64,000 nucleotides of DNA, taken from Streptomyces parvus. Lineage in GTDB: Bacteria; Actinomycetota; Actinomycetes; Streptomycetales; Streptomycetaceae. Shown here one piece after another: positions 54,077-63,552 of this stretch. The notes beneath the pieces are model-generated. The model was not told the DNA's origin. It worked only from the letters and a program-made list of their open reading frames with translations, and made no database searches. The stretch lies in assembly GCF_032121415.1 (NCBI RefSeq), contig NZ_CP135079.1, positions 2,418,001 to 2,482,000 on the forward strand, given 5' to 3'. Position numbers and translations under genes: made by a program. Within the stretch, counting starts at the first letter, position 1. Each line of letters opens with the position of its first letter.

Positions 54077-55417
54077 ATGACCGGCACAGACGATGTCCTG
54101 CTTGTCCACGGCGGCACCCCGCTGGAGGGCGAGATCCGCGTCCGAGGCGCCAAGAACCTGGTGCCGAAGGCCATGGTCGCCGCGCTGCTCGGCAGCGGGC
54201 CCAGCCGCCTCCGCAACGTTCCCGACATCCGTGACGTACGGGTGGTCCGGGGACTCCTCCAGCTGCACGGCGTCACCGTCCGCCCCGGCGACGAGCCGGG
54301 CGAACTGATCCTCGACCCCTCGCACGTCGAGTCGGCGAACGTCGCCGACATCGATGCCCACGCGGGTTCTTCGCGCATCCCGATCCTGTTCTGCGGCCCC
54401 CTGCTGCACCGCCTCGGCCACGCCTTCATCCCGGGCCTGGGCGGCTGCGACATCGGCGGCCGGCCGATCGACTTCCACTTCGAGGTGCTGCGCCAGTTCG
54501 GCGCGACCATCGAGAAGCGGGCCGACGGCCAGTACCTGGAGGCCCCGCAGCGGCTGCGCGGCACCAAGATCCGGCTGCCGTACCCGTCGGTGGGCTCCAC
54601 CGAGCAGGTGCTGCTCACCGCCGTCCTCGCCGAGGGCGTCACCGAGCTGTCCAACGCGGCCGTCGAGCCGGAGATCGAGGACCTCATCTGCGTACTGCAG
54701 AAGATGGGCGCGATCATCTCCATGGACACCGACCGGACCATCCGGATCACCGGTGTCGACAGGCTCGACGGGTACACCCACCGGGCGATCCCGGACCGCC
54801 TGGAGGCGGCCTCCTGGGCGTCGGCGGCGCTGGCGACCGAGGGCAACATCTATGTGCGCGGCGCCCAGCAGCGCTCGATGATGACCTTCCTGAACACCTA
54901 CCGCAAGGTCGGCGGCGCCTTCGAGATCGACGACGAGGGCATCCGCTTCTGGCACCCGGGCGGCGCGCTCAACGCCATCGCGCTGGAGACGGACGTGCAC
55001 CCCGGCTTCCAGACCGACTGGCAGCAGCCGCTGGTCGTGGCGCTGACGCAGGCCGCGGGCCTGTCGATCGTCCACGAGACGGTGTACGAGTCGCGGCTCG
55101 GCTTCACCTCCGCGCTCAACCAGATGGGCGCGCACATCCAGCTCTACCGCGAGTGCCTGGGCGGTTCGGACTGCCGCTTCGGCCAGCGCAACTTCCTGCA
55201 CTCGGCGGTCGTCTCCGGACCGACCAAGCTGCAAGGCGCGGACCTGGTCATCCCGGACCTCCGGGGCGGCTTCTCGTACCTGATCGCGGCGCTGGCGGCG
55301 CAGGGCACCTCCCGGGTGCACGGCATCGACCTGATCAACCGCGGTTACGAGAACTTCATGGAGAAGCTGGAGAAGCTCGGCGCGAAGGTGGAGCTGCCGG
55401 GCGGTTCCCTGGTCTGA
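54077..55417 (+). CDS. murA: UDP-N-acetylglucosamine 1-carboxyvinyltransferase
   Basis: 446 residues from ATG 54077. MurA/EPSP synthase fold; substrate loop RVRGAKNLVPKAMVAALL and the PEP-adding cysteine C124 in GLGGCDIGGRP. Cys rather than Asp at this position is the usual fosfomycin-sensitive form. First committed step of peptidoglycan synthesis. Streptomyces carries more than one murA-like gene; which one this is cannot be told from the window alone. Confidence 0.95.
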   Translation: MTGTDDVLLVHGGTPLEGEIRVRGAKNLVPKAMVAALLGSGPSRLRNVPDIRDVRVVRGLLQLHGVTVRPGDEPGELILDPSHVESANVADIDAHAGSSRIPILFCGPLLHRLGHAFIPGLGGCDIGGRPIDFHFEVLRQFGATIEKRADGQYLEAPQRLRGTKIRLPYPSVGSTEQVLLTAVLAEGVTELSNAAVEPEIEDLICVLQKMGAIISMDTDRTIRITGVDRLDGYTHRAIPDRLEAASWASAALATEGNIYVRGAQQRSMMTFLNTYRKVGGAFEIDDEGIRFWHPGGALNAIALETDVHPGFQTDWQQPLVVALTQAAGLSIVHETVYESRLGFTSALNQMGAHIQLYRECLGGSDCRFGQRNFLHSAVVSGPTKLQGADLVIPDLRGGFSYLIAALAAQGTSRVHGIDLINRGYENFMEKLEKLGAKVELPGGSLV

Positions 55418-56345
55418 CGCCGCCCAGTGCTGCCGCACACAGCACTGCGCACCCGGCGCCCCGGTCCCCTCGCCGAGGGGGCCGGGGCGCCGGGTTTTCC
55501 CTTCGCAGGCCACCGCCCGGCCCCTCACAGGCCCGGGGAAGCCCACGCGAACGCGCGAACCGGCCCGGCGTGGTGCCCGCGATCCGCTTGAAGTGCCGGG
55601 TGAGGTGGGACTGGTCGTGGAAGCCGACCGCGACGGCCGCCTCTCCCGGCGGCATGCCCTCCAGCAGCAGGCGGCGGGCGTGGTCCACCCGGCGGGCCGT
55701 CACGTACTGGTGCGGCGGCATCGCGTAGGCGGCGCTGAAGGCCCGTACGAGATGGGTCGGGTGCGCGTGGACCAGCCCGGCGGCCTCGGCGAGCGTGACG
55801 CCCTCCCGCAGCCGCTCGTCCAGCAGCTCGCGCAGGTCCCGCGCTACGCCCGGACCGGGCCGGGTGCGCTCCGGGGCTTCCACGGGCCGCAGATGGCCGC
55901 GCAGCCGCTCCCCGACGAACGCCAGGCGGCTCTCCGCCTCCAGCGCGTCACCCGGGTCGGCGAGGGCGGTGTGCAGCCGGGCGACGCGGGAGCGCAGCAG
56001 CGGGTCGGCCAGGTCCGGGGTGTCCACGGCGGGGCCGATGAGGCTCGCGTCGAGCTGGCTCATGTCCAGATAGAGCACCCGTTTGCGGAACCCCTCCGGG
56101 GTGGCGGGCGAACCGTTGTGCGGGACCTGCGGCGGCAGCAGGCTGACGGTGCCGTCCGGGGTGCCGTGCTGGTGGCGGTCCAAGTCGTAGCGGACGGCCC
56201 CGTCGTCGACGATCAGGAGCGTCCAGGCGTCGTGGACGTGCATGGGGTAGGCGTGCTCGGTGAAGCGGGCATGGAAGACCTCCACGACCCCGGCGACGGA
56301 CGGTCGCCAGGCCGAGATCTCCTGCGGGCGGCTCACGCGGGTCAC
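55356..56345 (-). CDS. AraC-family transcriptional regulator with run-on C-terminus
   Basis: 329 residues from GTG 56345 (GTG 56336 is an alternative; neither has a good ribosome site). An N-terminal cupin (FTEHAYPMHVHDAWTLLIVDDGAVRYD) binds the effector; two HTH motifs follow (VTLAEAAGLVHAHPTHLVRAF and GEAAVAVGFHDQSHLTRHFKR, about residues 190-265). The family normally ends near TPGRFARSRG; here about 55 more Arg/Pro/Gly-rich residues continue through the murA terminator and 62 bases into murA antisense, suggesting a lost stop or frameshift near the end. Confidence 0.82.
   Translation of the reverse strand: MTRVSRPQEISAWRPSVAGVVEVFHARFTEHAYPMHVHDAWTLLIVDDGAVRYDLDRHQHGTPDGTVSLLPPQVPHNGSPATPEGFRKRVLYLDMSQLDASLIGPAVDTPDLADPLLRSRVARLHTALADPGDALEAESRLAFVGERLRGHLRPVEAPERTRPGPGVARDLRELLDERLREGVTLAEAAGLVHAHPTHLVRAFSAAYAMPPHQYVTARRVDHARRLLLEGMPPGEAAVAVGFHDQSHLTRHFKRIAGTTPGRFARSRGLPRACEGPGGGLRRENPAPRPPRRGDRGAGCAVLCAAALGGVRPGNRPAAPPSRRASPASP
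55452..55498 (+). terminator. murA rho-independent terminator
   Basis: CCCGGCGCCCCGG (55452-55464) pairs perfectly with CCGGGGCGCCGGG (55482-55494), followed by TTTT, 34 bases beyond the murA stop. Confidence 0.9.
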
Positions 56346-56394
56346 GCCAAGAACGTACAAGACGCTCCGGCGGGACGGCGGCCAGTCTCGAACC

Positions 56395-56850
56395 ATGGGA
56401 AACACGCACGAGAACGCGAGCGGCGACGAGACCCCGCCCGTCCGTTTCGACACGAAGATCGCGGTGCTGCTCCGCGACGACCTGGAGACCTGGCAGCGGC
56501 TGAATGTGACCGCCTTCCTGGTGAGCGGCCTGGGGACGGCGGCGCCGGAGGTGATCGGCGAGCCCTACGAGGACGCCGACGCGACCGCGTACCTGCCGAT
56601 GCTGCGGCAGCCGGTGCTGGTCTTCGAGGGGGCGAAGGAGACGCTGACCGGCGCGCACACGAAGGCGCTCTCCCGGTCCCTGAAGGTGGCCGTGTTCACC
56701 TCGGACCTGTTCGGCACGGGCAACGACCGGGACAACCGCGCGGCGGTGCGGGCCGTGGGGCGGGACTCGCTGGACCTGGTGGGTCTGGCCGTGTACGGCC
56801 CGCGGAACGCCGTGGACAAGGTCCTGAAGGGCTCACGGATGCATCCGTGA
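56395..56850 (+). CDS. DUF2000 family protein
   Basis: 151 residues from ATG 56395. RFDTKIAVLLRDDLETWQRLNVTAFLVSGLG and the C-terminal LDLVGLAVYGPRNAVDKVLKG are typical of the DUF2000 (PTH2-like fold) family, small cytoplasmic proteins of unknown role. Divergent from the AraC-type gene with 49 bases between, a pairing often seen, so it is the probable target of that regulator. Confidence 0.88.
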   Translation: MGNTHENASGDETPPVRFDTKIAVLLRDDLETWQRLNVTAFLVSGLGTAAPEVIGEPYEDADATAYLPMLRQPVLVFEGAKETLTGAHTKALSRSLKVAVFTSDLFGTGNDRDNRAAVRAVGRDSLDLVGLAVYGPRNAVDKVLKGSRMHP

Positions 56851-56911
56851 GCCCCTGGGGCCCCGGCGTACCGGCGGGGCTGTACGGGGCGCATGTGCCC
56901 CTGGCATGCGT

Positions 56912-56947
56912 AAGGGCGGCCCCTCCTGGTCGGGAGGGGCCGCCCTT
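56912..56947. terminator. Bidirectional hairpin between DUF2000 and hup
   Basis: AAGGGCGGCCCCTCC pairs with GGAGGGGCCGCCCTT around a short loop, between convergent stops at 56850 and 56961. Confidence 0.88.
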
Positions 56948-56960
56948 GTCGCGCCGTGGG

Positions 56961-57242
56961 TTACTTGCCCTTGGCGGCTTCCTTGAGCTTCGAGCCCGCG
57001 GAGACCTTCACGCTGTAGCCGGCGGGGATGTTGATCGGGTCGCCGGTCTGCGGGTTGCGCGCGGTGCGAGCGGCACGGTGGGTGCGCTCGAAGGTCAGGA
57101 AACCGGGGATGGTGACCTTCTCGTCGCCCTTGGCGACGATCTCACCGACGGTCTCGGCGAGCGCGGCCAGCACGGCGTCGGCGTCCTTGCGAGTCACCTC
57201 GGCGCGGTCGGCCAGGGCGGCCACCAGCTCACTGCGGTTCAT
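56961..57242 (-). CDS. hupA: DNA-binding protein HU
   Basis: 93 residues. The N-terminal MNRSELVAALADRAEVTRKDADAVL helices and the DNA arm GFLTFERTHRAARTARNPQTG with the conserved RNPQTG are the HU signature. A nucleoid protein of the vegetative type, lacking the long lysine-rich tail of the sporulation-type HU. The start context is ACGGGAGTAACAACATG. Confidence 0.97.
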   Translation of the reverse strand: MNRSELVAALADRAEVTRKDADAVLAALAETVGEIVAKGDEKVTIPGFLTFERTHRAARTARNPQTGDPINIPAGYSVKVSAGSKLKEAAKGK

Positions 57243-57618
57243 GTTGTTACTCCCGTGTTCTTCTTGCCTGTGAGGCGTGAGATCGAAGCCGATGCTGCCA
57301 GGGCCCTCTGACAGTCCCCGGACCCGGGTCTGATGTCAGACCCTCTCGCCCGATTACGCATCCTGCCCCCACCAGCGGCGGGAAAGCCAATCCGGAACCC
57401 TTCGGGGCCGATGAAAAGCGCCACGGTTTGCTCGTGGTGACGCTCCGTCGACTTGGCCGAGCGGTCCGCAGCGGATGCCGGGCCCCGCAGGGCCCACTGC
57501 CCGCCCACCCTAAAGGGGCGTTTGGGGCGCCGCGACCCGCGACGCGCCGTACGGCACGGGCGGGTGCGGCCCGGGGTAACTCGCGCCTACCCCCCGAAAG
57601 GACCTCGAAACGGCCGGG
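57243..57618. other. 376-base gap between hup and malic enzyme genes
   Basis: Holds the hup leader and the palindrome at 57326-57343. The part near 57440-57600 is GC-rich and would contain the end of the malic enzyme transcript; a CCCTAAAGGGGCG element near 57508 is a weak hairpin. No gene is supported. Confidence 0.5.
57326..57343. promoter_or_regulatory. Palindrome upstream of hup
   Basis: GGGTCTGATGTCAGACCC, perfect 8-base arms, 84 bases before the hup ATG. A further TCTGACAG half-like element lies at 57307-57314. Possible operator for HU expression. Confidence 0.45.
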
Positions 57619-59055
57619 TCAGAGGGTCGCGGAGGGGGCGACCGCGGTGACGCCGGCGGCCTTCGCGGCGGCCCGGACGGCTCCGGCGACCGCGCCCGCG
57701 ACCTTGTCGTTGAAGACCGAGGGGATGATGTAGTTCGCGTTGACCTCGTCCTCGGCGACCACATCGGCCAGGGCGCCGGCGGCGGCGAGCATCATCTCCG
57801 TGTTGACGGTTCGGGACTGAGCGTCCAGCAGACCGCGGAAGACACCCGGGAAGACCAGCACGTTGTTGATCTGGTTGGGGAAGTCCGAGCGCCCGGTGGC
57901 GACGACCGCGGCCGTCTGGCGGGCGATCGCGGGGTCGACCTCGGGGTCCGGATTCGCGAGCGCGAACACGATCGCGTCGTCCGCCATCGCGGCGACGTCG
58001 TCGCCGTTCAGCACGTTCGGCGCGGAGACGCCGATGAAGACGTCGGCGCCGACGACGGCCTCCTTGAGGGTGCCGGTGACGCCCTCGGGGTTGGTGTTGT
58101 CGGCGATCCAGCGCAGCGGCGAGTCGGGGTCGGCCGCGACCAGGTCCTCGCGTCCGGCGTGCACCACTCCGTGGATGTCGGCGACCACCGCGTGCTTGAC
58201 GCCCGCGGCGATGAGCAGCTTCAGGATGGCCGTACCGGCCGCTCCCGCGCCGGACATGACGACCCGCACGTCGCCGATGTTCTTGCCCACCACGCGCAGG
58301 GCGTTGGTGAGGGCGGCGAGCACGACGATGGCGGTGCCGTGCTGGTCGTCGTGGAAGACGGGGATGTCGAGGGCCTCGCGCAGCCGGGCCTCGATCTCGA
58401 AGCAGCGCGGCGCGGAGATGTCCTCCAGGTTGATGCCCGCGAAGCCGGGGGCGATGGCCTTGACGATCTCGACGATGGCGTCGGTGTCCTGGGTGTCCAG
58501 GCAGATCGGCCAGGCGTCGATGCCGGCGAAGCGCTTGAAGAGGGCCGCCTTGCCCTCCATGACGGGCAGCGCGGCCTTCGGGCCGATGTTGCCGAGGCCG
58601 AGCACCGCGGAGCCGTCCGTCACAACTGCGACGGAGTTGCGCTTGATGGTCAGGCGGCGGGCGTCCTCGGGGTTCTCGGCGATGGCCATGCAGACCCGGG
58701 CGACGCCGGGGGTGTAGATCATCGAGAGGTCGTCACGGTTGCGGATGGGGTGCTTGGACGCCATCTCGATCTTGCCGCCGAGGTGCATGAGGAACGTACG
58801 GTCGGAGACCTTGCCCAGCACGACGCCCTCGATGTCGCGCAGACCTTCGACGATCTCGTCCGCGTGCGAGGTGGAGGTGGCGGCGATGGTGACGTCGATC
58901 CGCAGCTTCTCGTGGCCGGACGCGGTCACGTCGAGGCCGGTGACCGAGCCCCCGGAGGACTCGACGGCCGTGGTGAGCTGGGAGACCGCGGTGCCGCTCG
59001 CGGGCACCTCCAGCCGGACCGTCATCGAGTACGAGACGCTGGGCGCCGTTGCCAT
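57619..59055 (-). CDS. NAD(P)-dependent malic enzyme with N-terminal ACT domain
   Basis: 478 residues from ATG 59055, with GAAGGA 7 bases upstream (an ATG at 59085 is less well placed). Residues 1-80 form an ACT-like regulatory domain ([19 protein letters not shown]). The catalytic part has the malate/metal site ([11 protein letters not shown], the lysine region [13 protein letters not shown], and [11 protein letters not shown]) and the Rossmann motif [15 protein letters not shown]. It converts malate to pyruvate and CO2, linking the TCA cycle to lipid precursors. The matching S. coelicolor protein (SCO2951, as I recall) prefers NAD. Confidence 0.93.
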   Translation of the reverse strand: MATAPSVSYSMTVRLEVPASGTAVSQLTTAVESSGGSVTGLDVTASGHEKLRIDVTIAATSTSHADEIVEGLRDIEGVVLGKVSDRTFLMHLGGKIEMASKHPIRNRDDLSMIYTPGVARVCMAIAENPEDARRLTIKRNSVAVVTDGSAVLGLGNIGPKAALPVMEGKAALFKRFAGIDAWPICLDTQDTDAIVEIVKAIAPGFAGINLEDISAPRCFEIEARLREALDIPVFHDDQHGTAIVVLAALTNALRVVGKNIGDVRVVMSGAGAAGTAILKLLIAAGVKHAVVADIHGVVHAGREDLVAADPDSPLRWIADNTNPEGVTGTLKEAVVGADVFIGVSAPNVLNGDDVAAMADDAIVFALANPDPEVDPAIARQTAAVVATGRSDFPNQINNVLVFPGVFRGLLDAQSRTVNTEMMLAAAGALADVVAEDEVNANYIIPSVFNDKVAGAVAGAVRAAAKAAGVTAVAPSATL

Positions 59056-59468
59056 GGCCGAGTCCTTCGCTTTCCTTAGCTTCATTGCCGCACATCCGGA
59101 GCGTGGGTTCCGGATGCGCTCCCCGATCGTCGCACCTACCGACTGGTAGCCGGTAATGGCTGCCGCCTTTCGGAAAGTAGTTTCCACCATACGAGAAATC
59201 ACCCGTTCGGCGGAACCCCCAACGGGCGGGATGCGGTCGGTGGGACCCCCGCAACGAGAACAGACCCGCGCCACCGGGAGGTGACGCGGGTCTGTCTTTT
59301 CCGTTGAGACGGCACCGACCCGCCATGCTCGCCTCGCGGCAAGTGGTCGCTCGAAGCGACGAAGGTTGGGCCCGGGGGCTTGGATCGAGCCGGTGCCAGT
59401 ACCAAGGTAACAAAGACCTCGGAAAAGTGATTCCCGTGCGCCGGGTTGACTCGCGGAAACCCGCCGCG
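59056..59468. other. 413-base gap with terminator
   Basis: Contains the malic enzyme promoter region (an AT-richer stretch near 59160-59210) and the hairpin at 59260-59300. A weaker inverted repeat ATCCGGA...TCCGGAT lies near 59095-59117. No gene is supported. Confidence 0.5.
59260..59300. terminator. Hairpin terminator downstream of HelD-like helicase
   Basis: ACAGACCCGCGCCACC pairs with GGTGACGCGGGTCTGT with one mismatch, T-run on the plus side. It is about 170 bases beyond the helicase stop at 59469 and before the malic enzyme start. Confidence 0.7.
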
Positions 59469-61850
59469 TCAGTCCCTGAGCAGGTCCGGCACCCCGTCCT
59501 CGTCCGGCATGTCCCGCTCCCCCGAGACCACCGTGAGCTGCTGCGTCGCCCGGGTCAGCGCCACGTACAGCACCCGCAGTCCGGCCGGGGACTCGTCGGC
59601 GATCTCCGCGGGCGAGAGAACCACCGTGGCGTCGTACTCCAGCCCCTTGGCCTCCAGGCTGCCCAGCGCCACCACCCGCTCCCCCAGCTCCGCGAGCCAC
59701 TCGCGGGCCTGGGCTCGCCGGTTCATCGCGACGACCACGCCGACCGTGCCGTCCACCTGCGCCAGCAGCCGGGCGGCCTCCTCGCGGACCGTGGCGGCCA
59801 GGTCCCCGTCACGTACCTGCTCGAAGCGCGGCACCACCCCGGTCGAGCGGACCGCCGCCGGGGACTCCATGCCCGGCATGGCCAGCGCCAGCACTTTGGC
59901 GGCCAGCTCCGCGATCTCCGCCGGGTTGCGGTAGTTGACGGTGAGGGTGAAGCGGCGGCGCGGCCGGGAGCCGAGCGCCTCGTCCCGGGCGGCGGCCGCC
60001 TCGTCCGGGTCGGACCAGGAGGACTGGGCCGGGTCGCCGACGATCGTCCAGGTGGCGTGCCGGCCGCGGCGGCCGACCATGCGCCACTGCATCGGGGTGA
60101 GGTCCTGCGCCTCGTCGACGATGACGTGCGCGTACTCCGTGCGCTCCGCCGCGAGCCGCTCGGCCCGCTCCCACTGGGTCTCCTCGCGCTGCGGCATCAG
60201 CTCATCGAGCCCGGTGAGCTGGTCCAGCGGATCGGCCTCGCGCTTGCGCTTGGGCCGGTTCGGGGTGCCCAGCAGCGCCTGGAGCTCGTCCAGGAGCGCC
60301 ACGTCGTGGACGGAGAGCGGACCGTTGCCCTCCGCGTCCAGGCGCTTCAGGGAGCGGGCCAGGCGGCGCACCTCGCCCTGGTTGAGGATGCGCCGTGACC
60401 AGCGGGCAAGGCGCCGTTCGTCCGCCATCGCGGCCAGCACCCGGCGGGGCGTCAGCTCGGGCCACCAGGCGTCGAGGAACTCCAGGAACGGGGTCTCGGT
60501 GGAGACGTCCTCGTCGAACGAGGACCGCAGCTCCGCGATCAGTTCCGGGTCGGTGTAGCGGCCGCGCCCGGAAGACTTGTTCCACAGGGCGTCCAGCAGC
60601 AGCTTGCGGGCGCGCGGGCGCAGCAGGTTGACCGGGGCGGTGCCGCCCAGGGCGTTGTGCCGGATACGCCGCAGCTCCTCGGCCTCCAGCTCGATCCGGG
60701 CCCCGAAGGCGACGACGCGCAGCCGGTCCGGGGGCGTCGCGGCGCCCTGCCGCCCGGGCTCCTCGCCGAAGGCGAGCTGGCCCGCCTCCTCGCGGGGCGC
60801 GGCCGGCCGGCCCTGTTCCAGGGCGCCCCGGGCCGCCTTGCGCAGCACGGGGAGCATCCGGGAGGAGCCCTTGACCCGCGCCACGGCCGGTTCGTCGTAT
60901 GCGGTGGCCCCTTCGAGGCCCGCCGCGTCGTCGGAGAGCGAGCCGATCGCGCGGATGGCGACCTGGCCCTCCTCACCGAGCGAGGGCAGCACCCCTTCGG
61001 TGTACGCGACCAGGAGCGGGGTGGGCGAGACGATCAGGATGCCGCCCGCGTACCGCCGCCGGTCCTGGTAGAGCAGATACGCCGCCCGGTGCAGGGCGAC
61101 CGCGGTCTTGCCGGTGCCGGGGCCGCCGGTGACCTCGGTGACGGAGGCGGCGGGGGCCCGGATGACCAGGTCCTGTTCGGCCTGGATGGAGGAGACGATG
61201 TCCCGCATGGTGTGGCTGCGGGCCTGGCCGAGCGCCGCCATCAGCGCGCCGTCCCCGATCACCGGCAGCCTCTCGCCGCCCAGGTACGCCGTCAGCTCCG
61301 GGCGCATCAGGTCGTCCTCGACCCCGAGGACCTTGCGTCCCTTGGAGCGGATGACCCGGCGGCGTACGACACGGCCCGGGTCCTTCGGGGTGGAGCGGTA
61401 GAACGGGGCGGCGGCCGGGGCCCGCCAGTCGATCACCAGCGGCGCGTAGTCGGAGTCCAGGACACCGATCCGGCCGATGTGGAGCGTCTCCGCGATATCG
61501 GCGGTGGTGTCGTCGCGTACGGAGTCGTCGGCCGGCTCCACGGAGGTGTAGGCGCCGTCCGGGCCGCGCTCCCCGTCCTTGCCGAGCAGCAGGTCGATCC
61601 GCCCGAAGAGGAAGTCCTCGAACTCGCTGTTCAGCCGGTTGAGGTGGATCCCCGCCCGGAACACCTGGGCGTCCCGCTCCGCGAGCGCGCCGGGGGTACC
61701 GACCTGCCCGCGCTTGACGGCGTCGTTCATGAGGAATTCCGCCTCGTGGATCTTCTCTTCGAGGCGGTGATAAACACGGTCGAGATGCTCTTGCTCGACA
61801 CCGATTTCCCGGTCCCGCAGCGATTCGACAGCGGCATCCTGCGCGGCCAC
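59469..61850 (-). CDS. HelD/UvrD-like superfamily I helicase (RNA polymerase-associated type)
   Basis: 793 residues. An N-terminal coiled-coil (EQEHLDRVYHRLEEKIHEAEFLM) precedes Walker A GGPGTGKTAVALHRAAYLLY; Walker B is HVIVDEAQDLTPMQW, followed by IVGDPAQ, and motif VI is LYVALTRATQQL. This layout matches actinobacterial HelD proteins that remove or recycle stalled RNA polymerase; one subgroup (HelR) gives rifamycin tolerance. I found no rifamycin-associated element upstream. A weak TTGACG...TAAGAA promoter lies at 61884-61864 on the minus strand. Confidence 0.9.
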   Translation of the reverse strand: MAAQDAAVESLRDREIGVEQEHLDRVYHRLEEKIHEAEFLMNDAVKRGQVGTPGALAERDAQVFRAGIHLNRLNSEFEDFLFGRIDLLLGKDGERGPDGAYTSVEPADDSVRDDTTADIAETLHIGRIGVLDSDYAPLVIDWRAPAAAPFYRSTPKDPGRVVRRRVIRSKGRKVLGVEDDLMRPELTAYLGGERLPVIGDGALMAALGQARSHTMRDIVSSIQAEQDLVIRAPAASVTEVTGGPGTGKTAVALHRAAYLLYQDRRRYAGGILIVSPTPLLVAYTEGVLPSLGEEGQVAIRAIGSLSDDAAGLEGATAYDEPAVARVKGSSRMLPVLRKAARGALEQGRPAAPREEAGQLAFGEEPGRQGAATPPDRLRVVAFGARIELEAEELRRIRHNALGGTAPVNLLRPRARKLLLDALWNKSSGRGRYTDPELIAELRSSFDEDVSTETPFLEFLDAWWPELTPRRVLAAMADERRLARWSRRILNQGEVRRLARSLKRLDAEGNGPLSVHDVALLDELQALLGTPNRPKRKREADPLDQLTGLDELMPQREETQWERAERLAAERTEYAHVIVDEAQDLTPMQWRMVGRRGRHATWTIVGDPAQSSWSDPDEAAAARDEALGSRPRRRFTLTVNYRNPAEIAELAAKVLALAMPGMESPAAVRSTGVVPRFEQVRDGDLAATVREEAARLLAQVDGTVGVVVAMNRRAQAREWLAELGERVVALGSLEAKGLEYDATVVLSPAEIADESPAGLRVLYVALTRATQQLTVVSGERDMPDEDGVPDLLRD

Positions 61851-61951
61851 CGAGGCCCCCTTCTTAACGGCACTGGGCAGCCGTCAACCCTATAGCGAAG
61901 GGGGCCCGGGCGCACCTGCCGACCAGCGGGCGGTCGCGCGTCGCGCCCTGC

Positions 61952-62902
61952 TCAGGCCCCGATCTCCACCAGCCGCTCCCCGTCGAAGGTCCGCACCTCG
62001 AAGCGGGCGATGTCCTCGCGGTCCATCGCCGCGCCGCCGTGCACGTACAGCGGGGCCTTGGCCGTCGGGTTCGTCGCGTCCTCGATGCCGTACCCCCACT
62101 GCGGGACGGACCAGGAGGTGACCACCTCCTCCTCGCCGGTTTTGGAGACGGCGACCAGCGTGCACTTCTGCGGTCCCTTGACGTTCTTCAGCTCCAGGAC
62201 CGTGTGGGTGCCCCAGGCCTTCTCCTCCATGCCGACGGTCGCGCCGACCCGGGTGGTGGGGTCGGTCGCCGAGACCTTCTCCGTCATGTGCTCGAAGAAG
62301 GCGTCCTCGGCCGGGCTTGTGGGGTGCGGCTCGCCCACGGCCACCGACCCGCCGCCGCGGTCGTCGCCCGCCGTGACCGCGAACGCGGCGACCGGGCCGC
62401 CGACGATCAGGGCGGCGGCCGCGGCGACCCAGTACCGGCTGCGCCGGGTGCGGCGGTGCCGTTTGCGCGCGACCTCGTCCATCAGTCCGCCGAGCAGCCG
62501 GGGCGCGGGCTTCTCGGGCACGTGCGGTACGGGGCGGGCTCCGGGCACGGCGGACGGGGCCTCGGAGAGCATCGCCAGCATCGGCTCCATCCCCGCGAAC
62601 TCGTCGAGATGCGCGGCGCACCGGGCGCAGCCGGCGAGATGGGTTTCGAAGTCGCTCGCCTGCGCGTCGTCGAGGATGCCGAGGACGTACGCGGCGGCCG
62701 CGTCGTGCTCGGAACCTTCGGAGCCAGCGGCCCCCGGGCCGGGTCCGGCGCCGAAGCGGCCGGGCGGACCGGGGACCCCTGCGAGGTGAGCGGGCCCTGA
62801 GGGGTGTGCAGGACCCGCCGTATACGGGGGACTTGAGGGACCGGACGGCGTGCGGTGACCGGGAGGCCGGGGCCCGAACGGCTGCCACTGCTGGTCGCTC
62901 AT
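61952..62902 (-). CDS. rsuA: Zinc anti-sigma factor (RsuA-like)
   Basis: 316 residues. The ZAS motif is H88-x3-C92-x2-C95 in a helical N-terminal region, followed by one membrane helix at about residues 150-172 and an extracytoplasmic domain. The first 65 residues are Pro/Gly-rich and disordered, which is longer than usual. ATGA overlap with the sigma gene shows translational coupling. It should hold the partner sigma at the membrane until a signal is sensed. In S. coelicolor loss of RsuA disturbs differentiation and secretion. Confidence 0.88.
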   Translation of the reverse strand: MSDQQWQPFGPRPPGHRTPSGPSSPPYTAGPAHPSGPAHLAGVPGPPGRFGAGPGPGAAGSEGSEHDAAAAYVLGILDDAQASDFETHLAGCARCAAHLDEFAGMEPMLAMLSEAPSAVPGARPVPHVPEKPAPRLLGGLMDEVARKRHRRTRRSRYWVAAAAALIVGGPVAAFAVTAGDDRGGGSVAVGEPHPTSPAEDAFFEHMTEKVSATDPTTRVGATVGMEEKAWGTHTVLELKNVKGPQKCTLVAVSKTGEEEVVTSWSVPQWGYGIEDATNPTAKAPLYVHGGAAMDREDIARFEVRTFDGERLVEIGA

Positions 62903-63486
62903 GCCGTGATCCCCCTCTCTTCGAGTGCGAGCTTCATCGAACGCAGTGCGTAGAACACGCGGGACCGCACGGTCCCGCTGGGGACTCCGAGCGCTTCGGC
63001 GGCCTCGTTGACCGTACGCCCCTTGAAGTAGGTCTCGACCAATGCTTCCCGGTGCGCGGGGGTCAAATCTTCGAGCGCGTCCGAGAGCGTCATCAGCCAC
63101 AGCGCCTTGTCGATCTCGTCCTCCGCGGGAATGACCTCCAGCGGCGACGGATCGACCTCGCGCGGCCGGGCCTGCCGGCTGCGGTGGTTGTCGATGACGA
63201 TGCGCCGGGCGACCGTCACCAGCCAGGGTCGGACGGAGCCGGTGGCCCGGTTGAGCCGGCCGGCGTTCTTCCAGGCACGGATGAGCGTCTCCTGCACCAC
63301 GTCCTCGGCCCGCTGGCGGTCGCCCGCGACGAGTCGGAGGACGTACGCGAGCAGCGGCCCGGCGTGTTCGCGGTACAGCGCCCGCATCAGCTCCTCGTCC
63401 GGTATCCCGGAAGGGGACGGGGGCGGCTCACTGCGATGTCGAGCCCTGTGCGGACGGTCATCGGCCACGGCCGCATCCTTGCGCAC
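62899..63486 (-). CDS. sigU: ECF RNA polymerase sigma factor (SigU-like)
   Basis: 195 residues from GTG 63486. Region 2 is LMRALYREHAGPLLAYVLRL with the DVVQETLIRAWKN core-binding segment; region 4 is LTPAHREALVETYFKGRTVNEAAEALGVPSGTVRSRV. The ECF class and the downstream zinc anti-sigma point to the SigU group. No match to a strong autoregulated promoter is obvious in the 66 bases upstream, where the CGNR gene ends, so the two may be cotranscribed. Confidence 0.9.
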   Translation of the reverse strand: MRKDAAVADDRPHRARHRSEPPPSPSGIPDEELMRALYREHAGPLLAYVLRLVAGDRQRAEDVVQETLIRAWKNAGRLNRATGSVRPWLVTVARRIVIDNHRSRQARPREVDPSPLEVIPAEDEIDKALWLMTLSDALEDLTPAHREALVETYFKGRTVNEAAEALGVPSGTVRSRVFYALRSMKLALEERGITA

Positions 63487-63552
63487 CCGAACCTCCCGGT
63501 CGAGACCTCTGAAACGAGCTCCTGGACCATCGATACGGGGGCGGGCGCCGGT

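Noticed and set aside
61851-61951. Rifamycin-associated element upstream of the HelD-like gene
   Set aside because: I looked for the inverted repeat known from helR promoters and saw none, so a rifamycin-resistance role is not claimed.
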